A DNA stretch of 28,885 nt from an uncultured Flammeovirgaceae bacterium (GTDB lineage Bacteria > Bacteroidota > Bacteroidia > Cytophagales > Cyclobacteriaceae): assembly GCA_946886805.1 (NCBI GenBank), contig CAMPJM010000003.1:1-28885 (forward strand). The letters are read 5' to 3'. A model generated the notes under the pieces. It worked only from the letters and a program-made list of their open reading frames with translations, had not been told where the DNA came from and made no database searches. The stretch's first letter is position 1; each line of letters starts with the position of its first letter. A program made the position numbers and the translations under genes. Below are positions 8,801 to 17,621 of this stretch, in pieces.

Positions 8801-9808
8801 ATCACTGTTAGCTACAAGGGTCCCTTAGGCCATAGCATGAGCAAAGATATCAACTTGGTTTCTTCTACTTTCCCTTTGGTTAGTGGTTTGTTTGATCCGA
8901 AAATCTATGCGGAAGGTACTTTTGATGAGGTCACTAAAACATTGCATACCGGGCAGTGGGGTTTCGGAGGCTGGGAGTATGATGGTATTGACCTGTCGGG
9001 ATATAAGACGTTGGTGATAAGGCTTGGTAGTGAAAACAGGGCAGATGTCCAGTTCAAACTTTTTGATGGAAGCAGCTACTGGGGAAGCCCGGCTAGCTTT
9101 GCTTTTGAAAATACCAGAGAGGTGGTAGTAAGCCTTCACCATACTACCAAAGAGGACGGTACGCCATTGAATCCGGGTCATATCTATATTGCCGGTTTTT
9201 GGTCAAATGGCAGTAATCCTTTCGTGATTGACACTGTGTTTTTATCTAACTCCCGGGAGTACGACCCTCCAACTCTGCTGATCATGAACACAGATGGTGC
9301 TTCCTTGGCAGAGTTAAATGAATTTAGCTATCTACCGGAGTTTTCATCTTCGGAACCTTCGGCGAGTCAGGTGGTCGTAGTGAGTGGGTATAATTTGACT
9401 GAGGGCGTTGACATGCAGGTGTCCGAAAATTATGAAATTTCTCTAGAAGAAACAGTCGGCTATGTAGAAAATATGAAACTAGACCCTGACAACAAGGGCG
9501 AATTAGAAGAAACTCAGGTTTATGTTCGTATGAAAGCCGGGCTAAGCAGCGGGACATACACCGGCAATCTATTGCTGACATCCCCAGGAGCTTTCGATAA
9601 TATGGTTGCATTGTCCGGAACTGTTGAAGGAGAGGTAACTGCTTTGAAGCCTCTGGCAGAGAAAAATAAAAAAGTGGTGCGTGTAGAATATTTTACACCG
9701 TTAGGGAGGCAGGTTGACTCCATAGAGACTCGTAGTGGCCTCTTCATTATAAGAGAGTTCTTCTCGGACGGAACAATCACTGTCAAGAAGATTTTTATAA
9801 TGGATTAA
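5888..9808 (+). CDS. bimodular GH5-GH43 enzyme with accessory domains and a T9SS-like tail
   Basis: A 1306-residue secreted fusion. After a signal peptide (about 1-24) comes a GH5 barrel (about 28-395) with acid/base E196 in FELANEPV and nucleophile E303 in VTEMDWAP. A five-bladed GH43 domain follows (about 410-690), with the expected triad D421 (FPDPD), D529 (YDPGLF) and E578 (LEGSH), then the GH43-associated beta-sandwich (about 695-895). Next are an Ig-like BIG2-type domain (about 905-990), a putative carbohydrate-binding beta-sandwich (about 995-1115) and a Bacteroidota repeat domain of the SASQVVVVSGYNL type (about 1130-1245). The last 45 residues (VEYFTPLGRQV ... VKKIFIMD) resemble a sorting-domain end but lack the PNP motif. 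All catalytic residues are intact, so two activities are expected: backbone cleavage plus xylosidase or arabinofuranosidase. Both modules have separate paralogues at 20383 and 22059. A VOC gene relic abuts the stop codon. Confidence 0.9.
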   Translation: MRTLFQYFLLSVFISCLTCNMVWAWEGMDMPRLHVDGRYLKDPHGNIVTLHGFAQTFSPWFNEQGTQWTNYDVDGCLEYNKGILDGVMAAGWKMNFVRQHMDPYWSNAPGVSTDGEHDISAFSFERFKTYLDQVFVPMAEYAISKGLYVVMRPPGVCPEEIAVGDEYQEYLLKVWGYVAQHPILKNHPNIMFELANEPVRILGPDGAYGSGTQGHFDNLKTYFQAIVDTIRTHADNILWIPGLGWQSQYQGFVANPIEGQNIGYAIHVYPGWFNSGEGYAPFQEGWDKQIKPVADFAPVMVTEMDWAPEKYNASWGKGITGTAGGEGFGANFKKITDDSENVSWLFFTEPHRLKDFTGEPPGEGEDYTFLNDPQACPWPIYQWFEEYALQEYPRPEFSYQSHSDNGDGTYTNPVIFGDFPDPDVIRVGDVYYMVSTTMHIFPGATILKSYDLVNWQYCSNPLERIENTACFNLDGCDRYGKGQWATSLRYKEGIFYLLFTTLDEGSYLLTTTDPEGVWEKNKLESSFYDPGLFFDDDGKTYVVYGINEIRIAELDEDFNKVPGQDKLVYTATFRDGLEGSHMYKINEYYYIYATYGGWPAFQVALRSSDIFGPYEEKKLLEDDNIHQGALVETQTGEWWTMLFYDKGAYGRLPNLQPVTWVDGWPELGQDGQGVTTYRKPDVGREYPVTPLPTNDNFRAYQLGMQWGWNHNPDNSKWSLLERPGYLRLGTVDVVDSLHKAKNTLTQRVLGYQHDLDHSYGTIKMEIGNMKEGDVAGIAIFQDPYAYIGIEVMDGEKTIVMYNDDVLHTGPVVSNEVVYLRAVTSFNSSKASFYYSQDNETYTKLGDDLSMQFHLSVFTGNKFCLFNYATQQTGGYVDIDWFSTEKTFAEDQFYDDSFVGYNEESLTLVDLEIDNTELFLLTGSISAISVKAIYADGRKEDISIGAEYTNHNPDVVQVSNGRVMAKVDGEALITVSYKGPLGHSMSKDINLVSSTFPLVSGLFDPKIYAEGTFDEVTKTLHTGQWGFGGWEYDGIDLSGYKTLVIRLGSENRADVQFKLFDGSSYWGSPASFAFENTREVVVSLHHTTKEDGTPLNPGHIYIAGFWSNGSNPFVIDTVFLSNSREYDPPTLLIMNTDGASLAELNEFSYLPEFSSSEPSASQVVVVSGYNLTEGVDMQVSENYEISLEETVGYVENMKLDPDNKGELEETQVYVRMKAGLSSGTYTGNLLLTSPGAFDNMVALSGTVEGEVTALKPLAEKNKKVVRVEYFTPLGRQVDSIETRSGLFIIREFFSDGTITVKKIFIMD

Positions 9809-9940
9809 GAACTAAAAGGTAGTGGGGCATGTGTCGAAAGGTTGAAGCAGAGGAATGTCCCATTCTTGGGGGGACACACTCCTTTAAGCAGCATCTTGCA
9901 CTTTTAGCTGATGCAGAATTTAATAGAACTAATTGAATAT
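9809..9940 (+). pseudogene. decayed C-terminal piece of a VOC (glyoxalase-fold) gene
   Basis: Read in the frame that continues directly from the fusion gene's stop codon, these bases give ELKGSGACVERLKQRNVPFLG and then TPLSSILHF, a TAG stop at 9905-9907, and QNLIELIE. This matches the end of the intact exported VOC protein at 19806 (RLKQRDVPFLG, TPLNDKLQF, NFVELIG). Relative to the intact gene there is an in-frame stop and loss of about 12 bases where it encodes the DPDG segment. The N-terminal two thirds are gone. DNA similarity continues past the old stop codon into the spacer, to about 10001. It is a remnant of a duplicated segment, not a working gene. Confidence 0.8.
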
Positions 9941-9969
9941 TTAGAGTAATTGGATTGGTGATCCTTATA

Positions 9970-9993
9970 CCTAGCTTTATTGATCGTAAAACA
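9970..9993 (+). promoter_or_regulatory. 24-nt conserved spacer block, copy 1 (upstream of GH30)
   Basis: This block begins CCTAGCTTTATTGATC and matches 20349-20372 at 22 of 24 positions, while the rest of the two homologous spacers has drifted much further. It lies 45 bases before the GH30 start. It contains TAGCTTTA, one base from the Bacteroidota -7 consensus TAnnTTTG, with a TTGG 18 bases upstream. A promoter or regulator site is inferred. Confidence 0.4.
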
Positions 9994-10038
9994 TTCAATA
10001 TCCCCCTAGGTAAAATCATGTAAATTGAATAAAGAACT

Positions 10039-12309
10039 ATGAACAAACTTTACTATCTGTTAATGCCACTTTCTGCAATGCTGTTGAATATTAGCATTGC
10101 CTATAGCCAAACTGTTAACATCGATTTGAATACCACCCACCAAACTATCAGAGGATTTGGAGGGATACATATCAATAGTTGGCAAGGAACAGCATTCAAC
10201 GAAGATTTGCAGCAAAAGGCATTCGACAATGCACCTGGAAAAATAGGTTTATCCATGTTCAGGTTGAGGATCGATCCTGATAAGAATGGCTGGGCTTCAG
10301 AGTTGCCAATAGCACAATATGCCTACAACAAGGGCGCAATCGTTTTTGCTTCTCCCTGGAACCCTCCGGCGCACATGCGGGAAGTGCTGCGGGAAACAGA
10401 ACATGGCACTGATTACGTGCTTTTGGAAGAATTCTACGATGATTATGTGGACCACCTCAATGATTATATTGACTACATGGAAAATAATGGCGTGCCGTTA
10501 TATGCTGTTTCTGTTCAAAATGAGCCTGATTGGCATAGCTGGACGGCGTGGACATCTCAGCAAATGCTGAAATTCGTAAAGGAAAATGCCCAAAACATCA
10601 ATGCAAGGGTTATTGCACCTGAGTCGCTTCAGTATAGAAGGGAAATGTCAGATCCACTGTTGAACGACCCTGTGGCCAACGGAAATTTTGATATTTTGGG
10701 TACGCATCTTTATGGCACACCCAAGTCTAATTTTTACTATCCCCTTGCTTACGAGAAAGGTAAAGAAATATGGATGACAGAGCATATATACGGGAGCGAT
10801 AGTCCTGAGGTGAATGATTGGAACATGGCACTTGATTTCGCTGAAGAGATCAATCTTTGTATGGATGCCAATATGAGTGCGTATGTCTATTGGTATATCC
10901 GAAGGTTTTATGGCCTTATCGATGACATCGGCAACATTACCGACAAAGGTTATGTGATGTCACAGTTTTCGAAGTTTATTCCTTCAGGTGCTGTTCGGGT
11001 AGGCGTTGATAATTTTAAGGTGAATGATATGGTGAATGTTACTGCCTATAAAACGGACACTTCTTTTACTATGGTGGTGGTAAATAAGAGTTTTGGGAAT
11101 ACCAATTTGACTTTTAACATTCCGGATACCGATTTCGAAACAATGACCCAGTTTACTACTTCTTCGAGCAAAAAGGTTGTGAATGACGGCGATATCACCA
11201 TTTCTGGTAATTCCTTTTCTGCTACTATAGATGACAGGAGCATTACTACCTTCACAACCCATTCAGCGAGTGGAGGAAAGCATGGAAATATCGCACCGGT
11301 TGCTTCTGCAGGAGAAGATATGGAGTGGATAGACGAAAATGGAGTTGGTGAAGTGGTCGTAGTGTTGCCGGGGTCTGAAAGCTATGATCCGGATGGAGAG
11401 ATTGTAAACTATTCCTGGTCAAAAGACGGTCAGCAGATAGCGTGGGAAGCTGATCTTGAATTGACATTAAGCATAGGCGATCATGCTTTCGTGCTTACAG
11501 TAACCGACAACGATGGTGCCACACATAAGAAAACGATCAATGTTTCTATTGCTAGTTTAATGAACACAGAGGTATGGCTGGAGGCAGAATGTACGGAAGT
11601 AGGGGGGAATTGGATCATACATAAGGATCCTGGCAGTTCAAATGGTGAATATCTCATGGTAAAAGATGGTGTACAAGCTACGGGCGAACCATCTCCTAAT
11701 AGTGCCGATCATTTGGTGTATCACTTTTACGTACCCGAAGAGGGCAACTACAAAATATGGGGAAGGGCGCTGGCACCGTCGGCTGATGACGATTCGTTTT
11801 GGGTACGTGTTAATGAGGAGGATTGGGTGAACTGGAACGGGATTCAGGGCGGTAGCTCTTGGCAATGGGACGATGTTCACGGTGGATCAGGGGAAGCAAT
11901 ATTGTATGCACTCGATAGTGGCAACCATACGCTTACAGTTACTTATAGGGAAGATGGGGCCGGAATTGACAAGTTCTATATCACCAACACAGGAAAAGTG
12001 CCTGCTGGCATGGGAGAGCTGGCAGATAATTGTGAAAGCGTTACGGGCATTGAAGCTGACATCAAAGCAGCAGATAAAAATATCATAATATTCCCCAATC
12101 CAGCAAAATCGATCCTGCACATCGAAAGTGTACGTCCATTTAATCGCTTGTACATATATAATGTAAGCGGCTCCCAAGTAGAAGAAAGAGAGTTTGCCAA
12201 TGGAAGCACAGTGGCTGAACTATCCATAGATCATCTTCCCAAAGGGATGTATTTATTGCGGGTGCTTGATGGAAACCAATCTGTAGTGATTAAACTGATG
12301 GTGGAGTGA
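10039..12309 (+). CDS. GH30 glucuronoxylanase with PKD, carbohydrate-binding and T9SS domains
   Basis: A 756-residue secreted xylanase. The signal peptide ends near AYS (about 23). The GH30 barrel and its beta-side domain (about 25-410) begin with TIRGFGG. The acid/base is E162 in SVQNEPDW and the nucleophile E248 in WMTEHIYG. YWYIRRFYG (R288/R289) matches the arginine-bearing segment that in GH30 subfamily 8 binds the 4-O-methylglucuronate side chain, so cleavage guided by glucuronic acid substitutions is expected. A PKD domain (about 418-505) follows, then a CBM6/CBM35-like beta-sandwich (about 510-665) beginning VWLEAEC and containing YREDG. IFPNPAK opens a type A T9SS sorting domain (about 682-756), so it should be exported across the outer membrane. 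A VOC pseudogene and a conserved spacer block lie upstream, and a strong hairpin lies downstream. Confidence 0.93.
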   Translation: MNKLYYLLMPLSAMLLNISIAYSQTVNIDLNTTHQTIRGFGGIHINSWQGTAFNEDLQQKAFDNAPGKIGLSMFRLRIDPDKNGWASELPIAQYAYNKGAIVFASPWNPPAHMREVLRETEHGTDYVLLEEFYDDYVDHLNDYIDYMENNGVPLYAVSVQNEPDWHSWTAWTSQQMLKFVKENAQNINARVIAPESLQYRREMSDPLLNDPVANGNFDILGTHLYGTPKSNFYYPLAYEKGKEIWMTEHIYGSDSPEVNDWNMALDFAEEINLCMDANMSAYVYWYIRRFYGLIDDIGNITDKGYVMSQFSKFIPSGAVRVGVDNFKVNDMVNVTAYKTDTSFTMVVVNKSFGNTNLTFNIPDTDFETMTQFTTSSSKKVVNDGDITISGNSFSATIDDRSITTFTTHSASGGKHGNIAPVASAGEDMEWIDENGVGEVVVVLPGSESYDPDGEIVNYSWSKDGQQIAWEADLELTLSIGDHAFVLTVTDNDGATHKKTINVSIASLMNTEVWLEAECTEVGGNWIIHKDPGSSNGEYLMVKDGVQATGEPSPNSADHLVYHFYVPEEGNYKIWGRALAPSADDDSFWVRVNEEDWVNWNGIQGGSSWQWDDVHGGSGEAILYALDSGNHTLTVTYREDGAGIDKFYITNTGKVPAGMGELADNCESVTGIEADIKAADKNIIIFPNPAKSILHIESVRPFNRLYIYNVSGSQVEEREFANGSTVAELSIDHLPKGMYLLRVLDGNQSVVIKLMVE

Positions 12310-12390
12310 TGGGTATTTGATCAAGGAAATCTCTGGACATTTGATAAATAATCGGTAGAAAAACGTGAACATTGAATAAATATGATTGAA

Positions 12391-12429
12391 GGAAAGCAGT
12401 ATCTTCTTAAAAGAAGATGCTGCTTTTCC
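12391..12429 (+). terminator. long hairpin between GH30 and the esterase gene
   Basis: GGAAAGCAGTATCTTCTT (12391-12408) pairs with 12411-12429, with one G-T pair and one bulged base, leaving almost no loop. The 3' arm includes a TTTT run but no T-tail follows. It starts 82 bases after the GH30 stop and 38 bases before the esterase ATG, and likely ends the GH30 transcript. Confidence 0.6.
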
Positions 12430-12460
12430 ACCTATTTAGAATTAATAACTATTACACTAA

Positions 12461-14383
<1,923 letters not shown>

Positions 14384-14475
14384 CTGGTTTGAATGAAATT
14401 ACTGGTTGTTTAATCGTTGAAGGCTACCTTCACTACGTGCTATTATTTATCAAATAGCGTAACGTTGGATGAAAA

Positions 14476-14527
14476 TTATGTAACATAAACTAACGGATGT
14501 AACACCCGATATAACATTGGTTACATC
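14476..14527 (+). promoter_or_regulatory. cluster of TGTAAC dyads
   Basis: TTATGT-A-ACATAA (14476-14488) is a perfect 6-bp dyad around a central A. GATGTAAC (14496-14503) and its exact inverse GTTACATC (14520-14527) follow. ATGTAAC thus occurs three times in 52 bases, twice forward and once inverted. This could be an operator cluster, or the second pair could fold as an 8-bp hairpin in the esterase mRNA tail. Evidence is pattern only. Confidence 0.35.
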
Positions 14528-14568
14528 AGAGGGTAAGGCTTTTGCCTTTCTTCTCTATCTTCGTTTAA

Positions 14569-14812
14569 AAGGCCAGCCATCAAAGGTTGAGTGATTAAGT
14601 CAGGAGGGAAGTGAAGCCGACGTTGTCCACTTAAATTGCCCTCTGTTATTTGTATCGAACAATTTCGCAGAGGGAAATTTAAAAAGAACCCTGAATGAGG
14701 AAGGTAGTCTTATAAAGACGGCGTCAGAGGCATCTTTAAGGCTTTTACGGCCAGAGAAGTGTTTGTCAGGATAGTGCCCGTAAACGATTTCGAAGTAAAA
14801 GAGACGGTTTAA
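14569..14812 (+). pseudogene. frameshifted relic resembling the middle of the adjacent TlpA-like gene
   Basis: Different frames together spell pieces that align in order with residues about 250-320 of the intact protein at 15071. One frame, in codons up to about 14711, reads LFVSNN and LNEEGSLIKTA, comparable to VYVDNI and the DGSF region of the intact protein. Another (14717-14812) reads FKAFTAREVFVRIVPVNDFE then TAA, comparable to YPQAVYVRILPVNESIFLE. A frameshift of a few bases lies between them, and stops interrupt the part before 14630. The VRI(L/V)PVN match is the strongest point. Divergence is high, so it may instead derive from another member of the same family. Confidence 0.5.
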
Positions 14813-15070
14813 TCAGATTGGTTATAAAGCGCTAGATAGGTATAGTTTGGAGTTCCGCTATCAAAAAAGCAGAGAACTGTTTTCTCAATATATCTTTTGG
14901 AATTCCGATTATAATCAGGTTTCAATTATTTCTGGATATACTATATTTTAAAAATGAAACGACTTCTACCAATTGATACATATAATGAACATTAAAGAGG
15001 AACACAACAGAGTGCCAGGCCGGGTGTGACAAAAGCAAAAATATGAATTAACCTAAAACAACCGCTATAC

Positions 15071-17455
15071 ATGAAAAAGCTATTACTATTAGTCTCGTTC
15101 ACGCTGATAAGTCTTTCCTTATTTGCGCAAACTGTTATTGAAAACCCTCGATATGCCGCAACGACGGCAAACTATGTAAAGATTACAAAGATTGAGCTAC
15201 AGGATACCTTAACTAAAATCGATTTCGAAGTTAGCTATTTTCCCAACTGGTGGATTCGGGTTTCATCCAGCGAAACCTACATTCAGAATAGTAACGGTGG
15301 AGATAAGTATTATGTAAAAAGAGCCGAAGGGATAAAATTAGATGAAAATCATTGGACGCCTGAAAGTGGGATGAACAAATATACTTTGTATTTCCCTCCA
15401 ATAGAAAAGAATATTGAAAAGATCGATTTTCTTGAGGAATCGTGGAAAATATATGATATTGATATCAGGGGAGGAAAACCTATGGCATCAATAATTCCAG
15501 CTGAAATTCAAGGTAACTGGCTTAAAATAGATGGCAGTAATGAATGGGATTATGGTGTTTTTGAGGATAAGATTATTTATAAAGATGAAGTCTGGAAAAA
15601 CGTACTGGTAACTAGTAAAGGGAAAAATTACCGTCTGATCCTGAAGAATGACGATGCCCACGAGGAGCTATTTATTAAAAAGAAAAAGGACAAACTTTTA
15701 ATAGGGAATTCCCCTGATGATCTGCACCTGTACAGTAAATCGAAGACTTATAAATCTACTTATGTGCTCGAAAATGATGAGGAGTTTAAGCTTCCCGTGT
15801 TCAATGCTGACACTGCCATTTACAAAGGATATATTAAAGGATATCATCCTAAAATGGGGAAGACAGGAATGGTGTATGTTGATAATATTTTAACCCAGGA
15901 ACAAAATTCCCATTTAATTGAGATTGCCTCCGATGGTAGCTTTCAGTGTAAAATCCCCATGATTTATCCACAGGCGGTTTATGTTCGAATACTGCCAGTG
16001 AATGAAAGTATTTTTTTAGAGCCTGGCGGGGAAACCTTTCATTACATCGACTTTTCTGAATACGTAGAACCTTTTAAAAGCCGAAGAGATAGAGATAAAC
16101 GCCCTAGGAAATCCCTCTTTATGGGTGCCGCTGCCAAGATCAATAAGGAGCTACAGGCTGCGGATTCTATCAACTATTTCGACCATGGTGAAGCTCGAAA
16201 AAATATCCTGGAAATGACAGGTCAGGAGTATAAAGCCTACTGTCTGGATATTATGGACAAAGAGAAAGATGCCTTGAATCGGTTTGTTGAATCAACAGGC
16301 ATGAGTCAAAAATCCCTTCAGCTGAAGCATATGCAAATTGCATTCAGGGCTTATCAAAACATCCTCTCCTATAACATGACACGGGAATCTGCTTACCGTG
16401 AGAAAAATAGTGTTCCAAGAGACCAACGCGAAATACCCTTAGAGGCCGAAGTTTTCGAGCCGGCCTATTATGATTTTATCCGTCAGGCTGATCTGAACAA
16501 TCCGATTTCCGTATTAAGTGAAGCATACAATATCTTAATCAATAGAATCAGCTACTCTCCTAGTGTGACGCCAAAGGCCGGCTATTCATTTATCACAATG
16601 AAAGATTTCCTGGCGCAAAAAGAGATAATGTTGTCCGAAGAAGAAGAAAGGATGTTTGATGAAATTATTGCGTGCAATGATCATGTATGCATTGAAGAAA
16701 CCTTAAAAAGCCTTGATGCCATTTGGGCGCCCTTTTTAGAAAAGCATGGAGAACTTATTGCTTCCAATACACAAGATGGGTACCATCAAGTTAAATTGAA
16801 AAACTTAAACGAATACTTTGGGCTGGAAAATGGGTTTGTCACAGATATCATATATGCACAACACCTATCCGGAAAGATGCGCGGTGCACAAAAAGCGTTG
16901 ACAGCGGAAGAAGAGAAAGATGTCCGAGAAAATATTACCCATCCTTTTATTGCTAACCACTTAATACAACAAAGCGACGCATTAGAAAAAACTATTGCCG
17001 CTAAGTTGGAAGCCAATAAGACTAAAACAGGCTATGTAATCAATGAAACACCAAAAACAGAAGGGGATAAATTGTTTGCTGCCATCACGGAAAAATACAA
17101 GGGAAAAGTAGTGTTTGTCGATTTCTGGGCTACCTGGTGCGGCCCCTGCCTTCGTGGAATGGAAACGATGAAGCCCTTGAAAGAAGAATTGAAAGACCAG
17201 GATATTGAGTTTGTCTATATCACAGATCCAAGCTCTCCCGTAGATACATGGAACATGATGGTGCCTGATATAAAAGGGGAGCACTATAGGGTTAGCGAAG
17301 ATGAGTGGAATCATTTTGCGTCAAAATTTAATATCAGTGGCATCCCACACTATGTTTTGGTTGACAAAGACGGCACTGTAGTAGACGACAAGGTCTACTT
17401 CGCCTCCTCCAATGGAGAGTTAAAGAAATTGTTTGATAAGTATCTTAAAAACTAA
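15071..17455 (+). CDS. exported TlpA-like thioredoxin-domain protein
   Basis: A 794-residue protein with a signal peptide ending near LFAQ (about 20). The first 620 residues are a long, unassigned region; the part around 250-320 (KGYIKGYHP, YVRILPVNESIFLEPG) looks like the beta-rich N-terminal domain common in Bacteroidota TlpA-family proteins, followed by a helical stretch. The C-terminal thioredoxin fold (about 655-794) contains FVDFWATWCGPCLRGM with the redox pair C690/C693 and the cis-proline segment SGIPHYVL. It probably reduces or exchanges disulfides, or acts on partner proteins, in the periplasm. The family is much longer than a bare TlpA domain, which is usual in this phylum. A role in xylan use is not shown; it may be unrelated cargo between two xylan gene groups. 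A relic of a similar gene lies just upstream and a heptamer repeat just downstream. Confidence 0.85.
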   Translation: MKKLLLLVSFTLISLSLFAQTVIENPRYAATTANYVKITKIELQDTLTKIDFEVSYFPNWWIRVSSSETYIQNSNGGDKYYVKRAEGIKLDENHWTPESGMNKYTLYFPPIEKNIEKIDFLEESWKIYDIDIRGGKPMASIIPAEIQGNWLKIDGSNEWDYGVFEDKIIYKDEVWKNVLVTSKGKNYRLILKNDDAHEELFIKKKKDKLLIGNSPDDLHLYSKSKTYKSTYVLENDEEFKLPVFNADTAIYKGYIKGYHPKMGKTGMVYVDNILTQEQNSHLIEIASDGSFQCKIPMIYPQAVYVRILPVNESIFLEPGGETFHYIDFSEYVEPFKSRRDRDKRPRKSLFMGAAAKINKELQAADSINYFDHGEARKNILEMTGQEYKAYCLDIMDKEKDALNRFVESTGMSQKSLQLKHMQIAFRAYQNILSYNMTRESAYREKNSVPRDQREIPLEAEVFEPAYYDFIRQADLNNPISVLSEAYNILINRISYSPSVTPKAGYSFITMKDFLAQKEIMLSEEEERMFDEIIACNDHVCIEETLKSLDAIWAPFLEKHGELIASNTQDGYHQVKLKNLNEYFGLENGFVTDIIYAQHLSGKMRGAQKALTAEEEKDVRENITHPFIANHLIQQSDALEKTIAAKLEANKTKTGYVINETPKTEGDKLFAAITEKYKGKVVFVDFWATWCGPCLRGMETMKPLKEELKDQDIEFVYITDPSSPVDTWNMMVPDIKGEHYRVSEDEWNHFASKFNISGIPHYVLVDKDGTVVDDKVYFASSNGELKKLFDKYLKN

Positions 17456-17513
17456 TCGAAAAGGATAAATGGACATGACACGTAAATTAATTTCTCGCTT
17501 GACGTTGCGTGTG

Positions 17514-17604
17514 GCTAATACTAATATCTAATATCTAACACCTAAAGTCTAATATCTAAAGTCTAAAGTCTAAAGTCTAATATCTAAAAATCGAATATCT
17601 AATA
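17514..17604 (+). repeat. heptamer tandem repeat (TCTAATA / TCTAAAG)
   Basis: About 13 units of a 7-bp motif run almost without a break: mostly TCTAATA or TCTAAAG, with variants CTAATA, TCTAACA, CCTAAAG and TCTAAAA and one 8-base unit (ATCGAATA). The array ends 17 bases before the GH43 ATG at 17622. The 7-bp period rules out codon-phased sequence. Such arrays often change length by slippage, and here that would alter promoter or leader spacing of the GH43 gene (inference). Confidence 0.9.
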
Positions 17605-17621
17605 AATTTAAATTAATAAAA

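Larger units (their letters stand above)
14384..15070 (+). other. 687-bp spacer with dyads and a gene relic
   Basis: No intact gene was found. It holds a small hairpin (TGAAGG/CCTTCA, 14418-14432), a cluster of TGTAAC dyads (14476-14527), a small hairpin AAGGC-TTTT-GCCTT (14535-14548) and a relic resembling the TlpA-like gene downstream (14569-14812). A 50-codon open stretch without a start codon ends at 14951; its translation was not recognised. The last 120 bases before the ATG at 15071 are AT-rich with no clear promoter. Confidence 0.5.

Noticed and set aside
9856..9876. Hairpin TGTCCC/GGGACA as a terminator of the fusion gene
   Set aside because: It falls inside the VOC relic, where the bases are explained by the old coding sequence, and no T-run follows.
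14799..14951. 50-codon open stretch after the TlpA relic
   Set aside because: No start codon at its beginning, no recognisable motif, and placed in decayed DNA. It may be more relic sequence but cannot be called a gene.
17514..17604. Possible CRISPR array
   Set aside because: Units are 7 bp and contiguous, with no spacers of unique sequence and no cas genes. It is a simple tandem repeat.
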